Positions 1-9,200 are shown, counted from the first letter of the stretch. The stretch: DNA of 54,019 nt from Argonema antarcticum A004/B2 (GCF_023333585.1 NZ_JAIQZN010000032.1:17569-71587), one strand, 5' to 3'. Made by a program: numbers and translations. Notes: generated by a model from the letters alone, not told the origin.

Positions 1-2
1 GC

Positions 3-191
3 GGAACTATTACTCCTCCTATCGATGGCGGAACTATTACTCCTCCTATCGATGGCGGAACTATTACTCCTCCTATCGATGGCGGAACTATTACTCCTCC
101 TATCAATGGCGGAACTACCACTCCTCCTATCGATGGCGGAACTACCACTCCTCCTATCGATGGCGGAACTACCACTCCTCCTATCGATGGT
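3..191 (+). repeat. 27-bp in-frame tandem repeat (7 visible copies)
   Basis: Seven consecutive 27-bp units run to the left edge and code for G-T-(I/T)-T-P-P-I-D-G. The first four carry ATT and the last three ACC at codon 3. One unit has AAT instead of GAT. The array probably continues upstream. Confidence 0.95.
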
Positions 192-977
192 GGCGAAGAA
201 AGTCTTCCCGGTGACAGCGGTAGCGACGACTTCCTCCGTGGTGATGCCAATCAGAACACTCTGCGGGGTGGACGAGGTAACGACACCATCTTCGGAATGC
301 ACAACGATGACCAACTATTTGGCGATCGAGACGACGATATAATCAATGGCAACCAAGGTAGCGATCGCGTTTACGGTGGCCCAGGCAACGATCTTGTCCG
401 AGGCGGTCAAAACGATGACCTAGTATCTGGCGATACAGGAGATGACACCCTCTTCGGAGATAACGGCAATGACACCGTACTTGGCGGTGAAGGTAACGAT
501 ATCATCAATGGCAACCAAGGTAACGATCGCGTTTACGGTGGCGAAGGGAACGATTTAGTACGCGGCGGTCAAAACGATGACCTAGTAGTTGGCGACGCAG
601 GGGATGACAACCTCTTCGGAGACAACAGCAACGATACCATCCTTGGTGGCTTTGGTAACGATACCCTCACCGGCGGTACTGGTGACGACTTGCTCAACGG
701 TGGCATTGGCAATGATTGGCTCAAAGGTGGCGCGGGTAACGATATTTTTGTACTGACACCCGGTGCTGGAATTGATACCATTATTGACTTCAACCCCGGA
801 CAAGACCTACTAGGATTGAGCGGTATCGCTTTTGACCAACTTACCATTACTCAAGGTACTGGCAGTCAAGCACAAGATACCCTGATCCGCATCGCCTCCA
901 GTGGTGAACTGTTAGCCTCTCTCACAGGATTACCAGCAAATTCGATCGCACCGGATATCTTCACGAACCTGCAATAA
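3..977 (+). CDS. RTX (hemolysin-type) calcium-binding repeat protein, 5'-truncated by window edge
   Basis: The reading frame is open from the first bases of the window, so the start codon lies upstream. The visible part begins with seven copies of a 9-residue Thr/Pro-rich unit (GTITPPIDG or GTTTPPIDG). It then passes through an acidic linker into about a dozen glycine/aspartate nonapeptides of the GGxGNDxxxG type, the classic Ca2+-binding parallel beta-roll of RTX proteins. The last ~90 residues (from about IFVLTPGAGIDTIIDFNPGQ) resemble the C-terminal cap of cyanobacterial RTX proteins, which are usually secreted by type I export. No catalytic domain is visible, so the activity of the missing N-terminal part is unknown. 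It ends with TAA and has no partner gene in the window. Confidence 0.85.
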   Translation, partial: GTITPPIDGGTITPPIDGGTITPPIDGGTITPPINGGTTTPPIDGGTTTPPIDGGTTTPPIDGGEESLPGDSGSDDFLRGDANQNTLRGGRGNDTIFGMHNDDQLFGDRDDDIINGNQGSDRVYGGPGNDLVRGGQNDDLVSGDTGDDTLFGDNGNDTVLGGEGNDIINGNQGNDRVYGGEGNDLVRGGQNDDLVVGDAGDDNLFGDNSNDTILGGFGNDTLTGGTGDDLLNGGIGNDWLKGGAGNDIFVLTPGAGIDTIIDFNPGQDLLGLSGIAFDQLTITQGTGSQAQDTLIRIASSGELLASLTGLPANSIAPDIFTNLQ

Positions 978-1016
978 CTCAAATTGCTAGTTATTAAGAT
1001 TAGGGCTATTATTTGG

Positions 1017-1171
1017 TACGTTGTTGCGCTTTAGCGCTCTTATTATAACCCGGATAAGAGCGCTGAAGCGCAACTACATACCTTGATTTTAATAATTAGC
1101 AATTTGCATTAATAAGCTCTTATTATAACCCGGGTAAGAGCGCTGAAGCGCAACTACATACCTTGATTTTT
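1017..1171. repeat. Interrupted palindrome (1023-1074) plus 55-bp direct repeat (1036-1090 / 1116-1170)
   Basis: Arms of 21 bp at 1023-1043 and 1054-1074 are complementary except for one wobble pair. The core is GTTGCGCTTTAGCGCTC. Most of the right part, from GCTCTTATTATAACCCGG to CCTTGATTTT, recurs 80 bp later with a single difference. The same core occurs at 26293-26330 and 50541-50565. The repeat lies between two convergent genes and could act as a bidirectional terminator. Confidence 0.85.
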
Positions 1172-1813
1172 TTACCCCAAATTTTCCTTTGCCCAATTCC
1201 TAAAAGCTCTAATAGTTGCGCTTCTCCCTACAGTTAGATTTTTTTGTACGTATTCGTTAATCAATTCTATAATAGGAATACCGGGAAAATTTGGACTGCG
1301 ATCGGCAACTACATAATGAGCTTCTTGCAACAAGTTAATTTCCAAACCGCGTCTCGTATAGCGCCACAATTCAGGCACGCCTAAACGTCGATAGTTATCA
1401 AACTTACTCCGAGAAGTTATATCAATTTCAATTGCTAAATCTGGCGGCGGATCGACAGTCAAGTCCAAACTATTCTTACCGATAAGAGCCGCATAATTTT
1501 GTATATAAAAACAAGTATCCGGTTCTACTGCCTGCGTCATGCGATCGCTCTTAAAAGTTGTCGAACCCAAAACTTCAAAATCGATCGACATTCCATCTAA
1601 CAAAATTCTTACCAATTCGCCAATAATTTCTTTATCTTTTTCATGTTCTGGTAGAGGCACCATAATTTCTAACCATCCATCACTATAGGAAAGTCTAGCA
1701 CCACGACCTTCTCCCAATTCCTCTAAAATAGTTTCAAATTGTTGCCAGCTAATATCTTTCAGCAACAATTGTTGCCCTGGTTGCACGATAATTTGTTCGA
1801 GAACTAATTCCAT
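1172..1813 (-). CDS. Uma2 family (DUF820) restriction-endonuclease-like protein
   Basis: A 213-residue protein of the Uma2 family, a PD-(D/E)xK-fold group that is greatly expanded in cyanobacteria and whose substrates are unknown. The core is visible as VEPDTCFYIQN (about residues 95-105), then PPPDLAIEIDITSRS (about 122-136) and the VPELWRY strand. These carry the acidic residues and the E-x-D of the fold. It is close in sequence and length to the Uma2 gene at 45137-45787, so they are probable paralogues. It starts with ATG and lies 28 bp downstream of sucC on the same strand, so it may be read through from it. Nuclease activity is inferred from fold only. Confidence 0.85.
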   Translation of the reverse strand: MELVLEQIIVQPGQQLLLKDISWQQFETILEELGEGRGARLSYSDGWLEIMVPLPEHEKDKEIIGELVRILLDGMSIDFEVLGSTTFKSDRMTQAVEPDTCFYIQNYAALIGKNSLDLTVDPPPDLAIEIDITSRSKFDNYRRLGVPELWRYTRRGLEINLLQEAHYVVADRSPNFPGIPIIELINEYVQKNLTVGRSATIRAFRNWAKENLG

Positions 1814-1841
1814 TATTTTCTTCTAACCCCTAACCCCTACA

Positions 1842-3074
1842 TCAAGAACGCTTACCAGTTGGCTTTGTCAAAGTTATCGCTTGCGACACCGCCTCATCCA
1901 AGCTGTTTGCCACAGACACTCCCAACTCTGCTAGAAGCAGTTTTGCAGCCTCAACCTCACCACCAGTCAAACGCACGACAAAATGAGGGTAGTGGCCGTT
2001 ACCACTGGTGCTTTTGCGGCGCACTCGCCCGGTAGTTGACGGCGAAACTAGCGCCTCGCCATAGTTTCGCTGTATAAAGTTGCTAATAACGCCAGCAATT
2101 TCGTCGCCGGAAGTTACGCCGCCCAAGATATTCACTACCAAGACTTTGATACTATTTTCGTGTGCGATCGTTTCCAGTCCTCGTTCCAAACGATCGCAAA
2201 GCGTGTCTGTAGCATTGCTGGGCACCTCTTCCCCCACATTCAGACAGCTACCGGGCTTTCCTCCCGCTTGGTACAGTGAATCCAAAATCGCCATTGCCAA
2301 ACCAGTCCCATTGCACACAATGCCGATATTGCCGTCCAATGCCCACAAATTGCCGTTGAGGGGTAAAGCTGTGTCCTCTTCAGTGGTGTGGCAGGAATGA
2401 GGTTTACCCCGCCGTACTTTTGCTGCTAATACGGCCAAATCAGGATGGCGTTCCAAAGCACAGTCGTTGACGGTTACCTTACCATCCAGAGCCATGACTT
2501 CGCCATTGAGATTTACTCCAAGGGGATTGATTTCCACCAAATCCAAGTCTTTTTGGACAAATAGCTTGTACATAGCTTCAACGATCGCACTTACGGACTG
2601 AATCTGATTGCCCTGCAATCCCATTTTCAGCGCTAACCGTCGTGCATAGAATGGAGAAAATTCCTCCTCTACTACTACCTGCTGCATTTGCTCCATTACC
2701 GCCTCCACATCGATGCCTCCCTGTGGAGAACCCAAAAGCACAGGGCGACGAAGGGTGTAATCTAGAGCCACTGCCAGATAAAACTCTTTCTCGGCGTCGT
2801 ATCTCGCCTCTGCCAGCAGCACCTCTGGAAACTGACCCATAATGGGTAGGTGGAAGATTGTTTGAGCAGCTGCGATCGCATCGATCGTATTTTCCACAAA
2901 CTTAATCCCACCAGCTCTCCCCCGTCCCCCAGTAGGCACCTGGGACTTCAGCACTACCGGATAGGGAATCTTCAGCGCCTTTATCTCTCTGGGACTGTCA
3001 ATTCTTTGAGAAGGCAAAACCGGAATACCGATTTCGCGAAATAATTCCTTTGCCTGATACTCTAATAAGTCCAT
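1842..3074 (-). CDS. sucC: Succinate-CoA ligase (ADP-forming) beta subunit, ATP-grasp
   Basis: A 410-residue protein starting MDLLEYQAKELF, the usual N-terminus of SucC. It has an N-terminal ATP-grasp domain with the SQVPTGGRGRAGGIKF lysine/glycine-rich nucleotide loop (about residues 44-59), the Mg-binding LVEINPLGVN segment and ALDGKVTVND. The C-terminal CoA-ligase domain contains LNVGEEVPSNAT and VVNILGGVTSGDEIAGVI. With an alpha subunit (SucD) it interconverts succinyl-CoA and succinate with ATP formation in the TCA cycle. No sucD adjoins it: the downstream neighbour is Uma2 and the upstream one is an SDR. An alternative role as a related CoA ligase beta chain cannot be excluded, because the C-terminal part is somewhat divergent (insert TGRVRRKSTSGNG). 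Confidence 0.85.
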   Translation of the reverse strand: MDLLEYQAKELFREIGIPVLPSQRIDSPREIKALKIPYPVVLKSQVPTGGRGRAGGIKFVENTIDAIAAAQTIFHLPIMGQFPEVLLAEARYDAEKEFYLAVALDYTLRRPVLLGSPQGGIDVEAVMEQMQQVVVEEEFSPFYARRLALKMGLQGNQIQSVSAIVEAMYKLFVQKDLDLVEINPLGVNLNGEVMALDGKVTVNDCALERHPDLAVLAAKVRRGKPHSCHTTEEDTALPLNGNLWALDGNIGIVCNGTGLAMAILDSLYQAGGKPGSCLNVGEEVPSNATDTLCDRLERGLETIAHENSIKVLVVNILGGVTSGDEIAGVISNFIQRNYGEALVSPSTTGRVRRKSTSGNGHYPHFVVRLTGGEVEAAKLLLAELGVSVANSLDEAVSQAITLTKPTGKRS

Positions 3075-3196
3075 ATCAAAATTAATAATTAAAAACCAAA
3101 GAGAAAAGAAAGCTGCTTCATTTTTACTTTAGCATTTCTATTTTTTAATAGAAATCGCATTCTAAAGATAAACGAGTGCATTCCCCCCTTTCCTCT

Positions 3197-4114
3197 TCAA
3201 TTTTTATTTTTTAATTGCTCCTGCCAGTCTTTAGCGACCAGATCGATCCCGTAGAACTTTTGCCAGAAGCGGTCTACAGCCCAAGTCGGCAAGACTTTTG
3301 TCATTAAAAACAGCAACATATCGCCACCTGTAGCAGCAGTATAGCGCGGACGGGGACGGAGGTCTGTAAGCGATCGCACAATCACCTCCGCCACCCGTTC
3401 GGGAGTCCAAGCTTGACCGCTCGTTTGTTCCCGTAAACCTTTTAACTTCTCAAAAGCAGCGCGGTAAGGAGTCTTTTCAGGCTCAGCAACCGCCATATCG
3501 ACCGCTGTTGCTGCCACATCAAAAAAATCCGTACTCACCGGCCCCGGTTCAATCACGCTGACCTTAATATTAAACGGTTCTAGCTCCATCCGTAGAGCAT
3601 CGCTAAGTCCTTCCAAGGCAAATTTAGAGGAACTGTACATACCCCCAAACGGAAACGCCAGTCTTCCGCCCAAAGAACTAACATTGATAATTCTGCCCCC
3701 GCCAGAGTCGCGCATCGTTGGAATTACAGCTCGAATCAAAGCCAGTGGCCCCAGTAAATTCACCTCAAACTGTCGCCGAGCCGCTTCTGGTGGAATAAAT
3801 TCCAACGGCCCCATTTGACCGTAGCCAGCATTATTCACCAACGCATTGACCCCACCGAACCGCAGGATAGCAGCTCTTGCCAAAGCCTCAACTTCCTCGA
3901 CTTGCGACATATCTGTAGGGACAACTAAAACAACTGCCCCTGCTTTGCTACAGTATGTGGCAGTTGTTTCCAGCTTTGCCCGGTTCCGAGCAGCCAGCAC
4001 CAATCGGATTCCCGGAAACTGTTTGGCTAAAACTTGTGCCAGAGCAGCGCCAATCCCAGCGGAAGCGCCAGTAATTATTACAACTTGTTCAGACAGTGGA
4101 ATGTTTGGAGACAT
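3197..4114 (-). CDS. Short-chain dehydrogenase/reductase (SDR) family oxidoreductase
   Basis: About 305 residues. A Rossmann-type NAD(P)-binding motif TGASAGIGAAL lies near residues 16-26. NNAGYG is near 91-96, the catalytic Ser is in INVSSLGG and the YSSSK catalytic Tyr-Lys pair is near 159-163. PGPVSTDFFD follows the active site. This is a classical SDR with a longer C-terminal helix region (WAVDRFWQKFYGID), as in cyanobacterial SDRs of unknown substrate. Translation could begin at GTG (4117), but the adjacent ATG at 4114 is preferred. The substrate cannot be read from the sequence. The gene is monocistronic, with ~120 bp before sucC. Confidence 0.85.
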   Translation of the reverse strand: MSPNIPLSEQVVIITGASAGIGAALAQVLAKQFPGIRLVLAARNRAKLETTATYCSKAGAVVLVVPTDMSQVEEVEALARAAILRFGGVNALVNNAGYGQMGPLEFIPPEAARRQFEVNLLGPLALIRAVIPTMRDSGGGRIINVSSLGGRLAFPFGGMYSSSKFALEGLSDALRMELEPFNIKVSVIEPGPVSTDFFDVAATAVDMAVAEPEKTPYRAAFEKLKGLREQTSGQAWTPERVAEVIVRSLTDLRPRPRYTAATGGDMLLFLMTKVLPTWAVDRFWQKFYGIDLVAKDWQEQLKNKN

Positions 4115-4299
4115 CACAATATAGAATTGCCCAGAACGCGAATGGGAACGACGCCTATTTTCTACTTTAAGCTCGTAGTAAGGTAATAAGCAGGTTCGAT
4201 CGCAGAAAATGTAACTTCAATTATAATTACCAACGAATCATCTATCCTAAGTCGTAATTTCCAAGTCGAATCATATCCAGAATTAAAAGGTGGTGCTAG

Positions 4300-6213
4300 A
4301 TGGAAACAGCAGTTCAGAAGGATGATTTACAAGAACTGGGGCAACTTTTGCAGCAGCTACTAAACTCAGAGTTAGCGACCAAAAATCCCATTGAGGTCAA
4401 ATGTACTTTCCAGAACGACATTTTGCTGATTTTGGCTCAAGAGGCGAATCCTCTTGTTGACCAAGCACAACCAATCTTCAAGGTACTACAAGAAACCATT
4501 GAAGGGTTGCATCTATCATTTCCCAGTTCAGTCTGGGAACGAACTCAACAGGTACGCCTTTTCTTGAGAGCGACAGGACAAAGGCAACCCTTTGCTGTCC
4601 AAGAGTTTAAGCTTGAAAAATCGGCTGACTCTGATGAGTTCTCTTTGTCAGACTCAGAAGCTGCTTTTATCCAGGGTAATTCTGATGATAATGCGTTCTG
4701 GCAAGAGCAATCAGATGATATCTGGGAATCTGTACTACAAGATGAGTCGAATTTGGATGAAGCGACAGAAGACGCCGGTAAGGAGGCAGTAGCTGAATCG
4801 ACCTTAAACTCGAATTTAATGGCGGATTTGCCTCTAGAGGAGCCGACGACCGATTTAGAGCCCGATCCTATTCCCCAAGAGCATATACCACCGGCAAAAG
4901 TCGATCGCAAAAAGCCCCCATTTAAAGTCCCCCAGTCAGTATGGAAGATTGGCGCTGGCATGGTAATAGTGGGTGCTTTGGGTGGTATTTACGCTTTGAG
5001 TCGCCCTTGCGCGGTGGGGGAGTGTCCGGCGATTCAAACGGCTAAGCAGCTGAGTCAGTCGTCAGCACAAACCCTGAGAAATGCAAAAAACGATCGAGAT
5101 GTCAATCAGGGAAAAGAAAAATTAACTCAAGCGATCGAACAGTTGGAAAGCATCCCCTTTTGGTCTAAATATCACTCTTCATCTCAACTACAGTTGCAAA
5201 TTTACAAAGGCGCTGTTTCTAAGGTAGACTCGTTTTTAAACGCTGTGGACAAGGCTAAAGTTGCCGCTCAAAAAAGCCAAAATCCTCCCCATCCAGTACA
5301 GCAGTGGCAAGAAATACAGACACTGTGGAATCAGGCTCTAGCTTCTCTTAAAAAAGTACCTCAAAATAGCGCTGTTTATCCCATAACCCAAGCAAAATTA
5401 AAAACTTATCAAGCTAATTTAGCAGCGATTAATAACCGAGTCAAGCAAGAGCAGCAGGCTAAAACAAGACTGGCAGCAGGCAAAGAAACCGCACGGTTAG
5501 CCCAAATGCGTCAAAGCGTAGCCAAGACTTTGAATCACTGGCAACAAGTTGAGTCAACTTGGCAAGCAGCACTTAATTCTCTCTCTTCCATTCCGAAAAC
5601 CACAATGGCTTATGAGGAGGCACAGCAATTGATTGCTAGTTACCAGCCTAATTTTGCAACGGTGCGCGATCGCAAAAATCAGGAGGAGATTTCCGCTAAG
5701 ATTTACAATCAGGCAATCTCCATTGCTACTCTTGCCAAAAACCTCGAACAACAAAACCAATTGACGCAAGCTGTAGCCACTTGGCGTAGAGCATCAACCT
5801 ACGCCAAGCAAGTACTCCCTGGCACTTATTACTACGATCTATCCCAGCCACTTAGCGACAACTATATAAACTCTTTAAGGCAAGCGCAAACCAAACTGCA
5901 AACCACTTTAATTGTCCAAAAAGCAAGTACCGATCTTAATAGAATCTGTGCTGGCGTACCCAAGATTTGCGATGCGACTGTTAATCTTCAAGTAATCAAA
6001 GCATATCTAACTCCCGCTTATGTAGCCAGTGTGAGACGGACTGCTATGACTGCTGGATTACAAGGGGACGCCAATACCATTGCAGGCGTGGACGATCATT
6101 TGAAAACGTTACAAGCAGCACTAGAAGCAATTAGCGAAAACGCGGGTATAACTCTGGAAATTTACGATCACAATCGTTCGTTGATTGGGAGATATATTCC
6201 CAAGCCGAGATAA
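4300..6213 (+). CDS. Conserved cyanobacterial membrane-anchored helical-repeat protein, function unknown
   Basis: 637 residues. An N-terminal alpha/beta segment (1-105) is followed by a highly acidic, probably disordered linker (about 106-205). One membrane segment is at about 215-234 (KIGAGMVIVGALGGIYAL), and a long C-terminal region (about 245-590) is rich in helix and coiled coil. Three related ~75-residue units with the pattern W..V...W..AL..L..IP (for example near residues 346, 416 and 496) suggest an alpha-solenoid. A positive N-terminal flank before the membrane segment predicts a cytoplasmic acidic part and an outside helical part. An SD-like AAAGGTGG precedes the ATG. I do not recognise a function. 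The gene stands alone on the + strand. Confidence 0.7.
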   Translation: METAVQKDDLQELGQLLQQLLNSELATKNPIEVKCTFQNDILLILAQEANPLVDQAQPIFKVLQETIEGLHLSFPSSVWERTQQVRLFLRATGQRQPFAVQEFKLEKSADSDEFSLSDSEAAFIQGNSDDNAFWQEQSDDIWESVLQDESNLDEATEDAGKEAVAESTLNSNLMADLPLEEPTTDLEPDPIPQEHIPPAKVDRKKPPFKVPQSVWKIGAGMVIVGALGGIYALSRPCAVGECPAIQTAKQLSQSSAQTLRNAKNDRDVNQGKEKLTQAIEQLESIPFWSKYHSSSQLQLQIYKGAVSKVDSFLNAVDKAKVAAQKSQNPPHPVQQWQEIQTLWNQALASLKKVPQNSAVYPITQAKLKTYQANLAAINNRVKQEQQAKTRLAAGKETARLAQMRQSVAKTLNHWQQVESTWQAALNSLSSIPKTTMAYEEAQQLIASYQPNFATVRDRKNQEEISAKIYNQAISIATLAKNLEQQNQLTQAVATWRRASTYAKQVLPGTYYYDLSQPLSDNYINSLRQAQTKLQTTLIVQKASTDLNRICAGVPKICDATVNLQVIKAYLTPAYVASVRRTAMTAGLQGDANTIAGVDDHLKTLQAALEAISENAGITLEIYDHNRSLIGRYIPKPR

Positions 6214-6374
6214 AAAATATTGTCATTAGCTAAACGGGCTGCGGCTGGACAAAAGCAGGAAGTTTGAGTAGTGTGGAGAAGGGCTCATGCTCTTTGTCTC
6301 TCTCTCGAAGGCGATCGCTCTTCAATTTTACCGGCATCGATCGCGCTCAGAAGTCATGATACAATTTAATAATT

Positions 6375-6725
6375 ATGCCTATTCCAGCAGAAATTAACGC
6401 TCTCATCGAGCGATTAAACGATGAGTTGAATCAAATGGAGCGCTCGGCAACAGAGGGAATCGCCCTCGCCAGAGCTATTTTAAAGCGCTTTCCAGATAAT
6501 TTTACAGTGATTCAACTATTCGCCTTTTTGAATACCAGTATATTTTTTGCAGACAATGCCAGAAGACAACTTCAGATGCGTGTTGAAGCTCTCTCTGCAA
6601 GTGCTATTCCCAGGGATGAAGACATTCAGGAAGCGGGAGAAGATTTGGCAATAGAGCTAGGTCGAGTCCTGGAAAATAAAATGAGAGTTAGTAGAATTAA
6701 AACTCGTTTGGAGAACTTACAATGA
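6375..6725 (+). CDS. Small helical hypothetical protein, first gene of an overlapping pair
   Basis: A 116-residue, charged and mostly helical protein with no cysteines and no membrane segment. A mid-protein hydrophobic stretch (FTVIQLFAFLNTSIFFADNARRQLQ, about 45-69) is amphipathic rather than transmembrane. It overlaps the next gene by ATGA, so translation is probably coupled. The arrangement (about 115 residues plus a short charged partner) mirrors the cassette at 48937-49511, but I see no clear sequence similarity. Function unknown. Confidence 0.6.
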   Translation: MPIPAEINALIERLNDELNQMERSATEGIALARAILKRFPDNFTVIQLFAFLNTSIFFADNARRQLQMRVEALSASAIPRDEDIQEAGEDLAIELGRVLENKMRVSRIKTRLENLQ

Positions 6726-6889
6726 CACAACAAGAACCCGATGAAAAAGAACTGCTAGAAATCCTGGAACTTGCTAGGGAAGCAGAACAGAAAGCCAGAG
6801 AGATGTGTGAGATAATAACCGCTAATACAAAAAAGTGGCGACTGAGGGCTGAAGCTAAAAAAGCTACAATAGCATCTGCACAGAAGTAA
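6722..6889 (+). CDS. 55-residue charged helical protein, second gene of the overlapping pair
   Basis: ATG at 6722 lies inside the stop of the preceding gene (ATGA overlap). The product is short, Glu/Lys/Ala-rich and probably one long helix (ELLEILELAREAEQKARE). Coupled translation with the upstream gene is the main support that it is real. No family is recognised. A complex between the two products is only a guess. Confidence 0.5.
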   Translation: MTQQEPDEKELLEILELAREAEQKAREMCEIITANTKKWRLRAEAKKATIASAQK

Positions 6890-7003
6890 GTAACGGTTCT
6901 TTCGTGTCAAATATGCTGATTTGGACACGGCATAATTAAATCTTTTGTATGACCGACATATTTATGATGCCGTGTCCCTACAAAAATGTTCATAATTTGA
7001 GTT

Positions 7004-7819
7004 CTAAATTTTTAGTTGTGCGTCTGAGTTGAAAACTTGCCGACAAATTCCCTGCGTGATTAAAACAGTGGTAATCAAAGTTGCCAAAGCCTGCACGAAC
7101 AGGATTAACATCTGGTAGAATGCGGCAACGAACGGACTTGCACCACCCAATATCTGACCTGTGAAAGTCCCTGGCAATGTAACGACACCGACAACCATCA
7201 TCGTGTTTAAATTGGGAATCATTGCGGCTTTAATCGCTTCTTTGCGATAGTTGGCTACTGCTTGTTGAGGCGTAGCGCCTAAGCTGAGGTGAGTTTCAAT
7301 GTCTAGGCGTGCTATGTTCAGAGTACTGGTGAGACGTTCACCTGCGATCGCAGCACCGTTCATAGCATTCCCCAGAATTATCCCAGCAAACGGAATTAGA
7401 TACTGCGGCTCATACCAGGTTTGCGGTTTGATTACAAAAATACTGATATAGGCTAGCGTCAGGACAGTACTCAGCAAAAGCGAGCCGCCTACGACGGGCA
7501 ACATCTGGGGTATTTTGTTGCCAATGCGGCTTTTAGCTACCCTGGTCGCAATTATCAGCATTACCGCCAAGACAGCCACAATCAGTGCAGGATTTGGCCC
7601 TGCGAAAACCACCTCTAATACAAATCCTACACCGAGAAGCTGTAAGATGGTTCTACCGGCGGCGATCGCTAGAGGCCATTCCAAACCGAGCTTTTCTGTG
7701 GCAGATAAACCGATCGCAATTGCAATCAAACCTAATGCCCAGATAAAGTTTGTCGGGTCGAGATTAGTTAAATCCACTGCTTTTGGGGTGTGAGGTGCGA
7801 TCGCATTATTGAGGAACAC
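7004..7819 (-). CDS. fetB: FetB/UPF0014-family ABC transporter permease (iron export type)
   Basis: 271 residues with about seven hydrophobic segments, starting at FIWALGLIAIAIGLS. The family block GAGxxQ-like GRTILQLLGVGFVL is near residue 55. IPFAGIILGNAMNGAAIAGERL is near 142-163, and MIPNLNTMMVVGVVTLPGTFTGQILGG is the signature region of UPF0014/FetB. In E. coli FetAB exports iron together with the FetA ATPase. No ATPase gene adjoins it here, so the partner must be encoded elsewhere. The start is GTG at 7819, and no later ATG would keep the first membrane segment. Confidence 0.85.
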   Translation of the reverse strand: MFLNNAIAPHTPKAVDLTNLDPTNFIWALGLIAIAIGLSATEKLGLEWPLAIAAGRTILQLLGVGFVLEVVFAGPNPALIVAVLAVMLIIATRVAKSRIGNKIPQMLPVVGGSLLLSTVLTLAYISIFVIKPQTWYEPQYLIPFAGIILGNAMNGAAIAGERLTSTLNIARLDIETHLSLGATPQQAVANYRKEAIKAAMIPNLNTMMVVGVVTLPGTFTGQILGGASPFVAAFYQMLILFVQALATLITTVLITQGICRQVFNSDAQLKI

Positions 7820-8002
7820 AAATCTATTTCACAGTAGTCTGTGTTAACTGGTTGACAAGATCCTTTTCTGACCTAAGATAATCTACCATAATCGTTGAAA
7901 AATATACATCGGAGTAAGCCATTCACCTCGACTGCGCGACTGCGGGGCTGACGGGCCATCCGGTACTTCTAACGATTAAAACTAAAAACTTGTGGTAAGC
8001 GA

Positions 8003-9172
8003 GTGAATAACATTCCCCCTGTTGACTTGGCGCGGCAGTACAAAAGCCTTGAGAAAGAAATAAATGCAGCTGTATCAGACGTACTGGCTTCTGGCCGATA
8101 TATCGGCGGTTCCCCAGTTGAAAGTTTTGAGCAACAGTTTGCAAAGTATGTGGGCGTTTCAGAATGCTCGGCGTGCAATTCTGGCAGCGATGCACTCTAC
8201 CTGGCATTGCGGGCTTTGGGGATTGGACATGGCGATGAGGTGATTACGACGCCCTTTACCTTTATAGCCACAGCCGAGGCAATCAGTGCTGTCGGCGCGA
8301 CGCCGGTGTTTGTTGATATTGAGGCCCAAACTTTCAATCTAAATGTCGATCGCCTAGAAGCTGCGATTACAAACAAGACTAAGGCAATTTTGCCAGTGCA
8401 TTTGTTTGGACAACCAGTCGATATGACACGGTTGATGAATTTAGCTGAATCTCGCGGTTTGGCAGTAATAGAGGACTGCGCCCAAGCTATAGGGGCAGTA
8501 TGGGCTGGACGCAAAGTAGGTAGTATTGGCCATATCGGTTGCTTTAGTTTCTTCCCGACTAAGAATCTAGGGGCTTGTGGCGATGGCGGTGCGGTAACCA
8601 CCAACGATCGCAACCTAGCGGCTAAAATACGGATGCTCCGAGAGCATGGTAGTAGCAGTCGCTACCACCACGAAGCGATCGGCATCAACAGTCGCCTCGA
8701 TACTCTCCAAGCTGCCATTCTCCAAGTTAAATTGCGGTATCTCGATATCTGGAATACTCAACGCTGTGAAATTGCCGCGCGTTATCACCAGATGCTAGAG
8801 CCAATTTCAGGAATTTCTTTACCCCAAGCTTTAGCTGGAGGTGAAAGTGTCTGGAATCAATACACGATTCGGGTAATAGCTAGAGAAACAGCAAACGAGC
8901 CAGCTATGTCTTTAACTCAAAATTCCTTTCGGGATTTTGTACGCAACCAGATGCAGCAGCAGGGTGTTACTTCAATGGTTTACTATCCTTTGCCACTCCA
9001 TCTCCAGCCTGTCTACGAGAGTTTAGGCTACCAACTCGGTAAATTGCCTCTAGCAGAGCAGGCTTGTGCTGAGGTGCTTTCCCTGCCAATTTTCCCAGAA
9101 TTATCTCCAGCGCAGCAAGAACAGGTGGTTTATGGTTTGAAAGATTCCTTAGCTGCTTGGGTGCGGTCATAA
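8003..9172 (+). CDS. DegT/DnrJ/EryC1/StrS family PLP-dependent sugar aminotransferase
   Basis: 389 residues, the usual size of the family. The N-terminal PPVDLARQY motif, the substrate/PLP loop CNSGSDALYLAL (about 57-68), VIEDCAQAIGA (Asp binding the PLP pyridine) and FSFFPTKNLGACGDGGA with the PLP Schiff-base Lys are all present. The C-terminal part keeps GINSRLDTLQAAIL and YYPLPLHLQPVY. Such enzymes transaminate nucleotide-linked keto-sugars for surface polysaccharide or glycan synthesis. The glycosyltransferase at 15655 and the sugar transferase at 37930 are in the window but not adjacent. The start is GTG. The specific keto-sugar is unknown. Confidence 0.9.
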   Translation: MNNIPPVDLARQYKSLEKEINAAVSDVLASGRYIGGSPVESFEQQFAKYVGVSECSACNSGSDALYLALRALGIGHGDEVITTPFTFIATAEAISAVGATPVFVDIEAQTFNLNVDRLEAAITNKTKAILPVHLFGQPVDMTRLMNLAESRGLAVIEDCAQAIGAVWAGRKVGSIGHIGCFSFFPTKNLGACGDGGAVTTNDRNLAAKIRMLREHGSSSRYHHEAIGINSRLDTLQAAILQVKLRYLDIWNTQRCEIAARYHQMLEPISGISLPQALAGGESVWNQYTIRVIARETANEPAMSLTQNSFRDFVRNQMQQQGVTSMVYYPLPLHLQPVYESLGYQLGKLPLAEQACAEVLSLPIFPELSPAQQEQVVYGLKDSLAAWVRS

Positions 9173-9200
9173 GTAGTTGGTTGGCAGAAAGTGTACCCCT

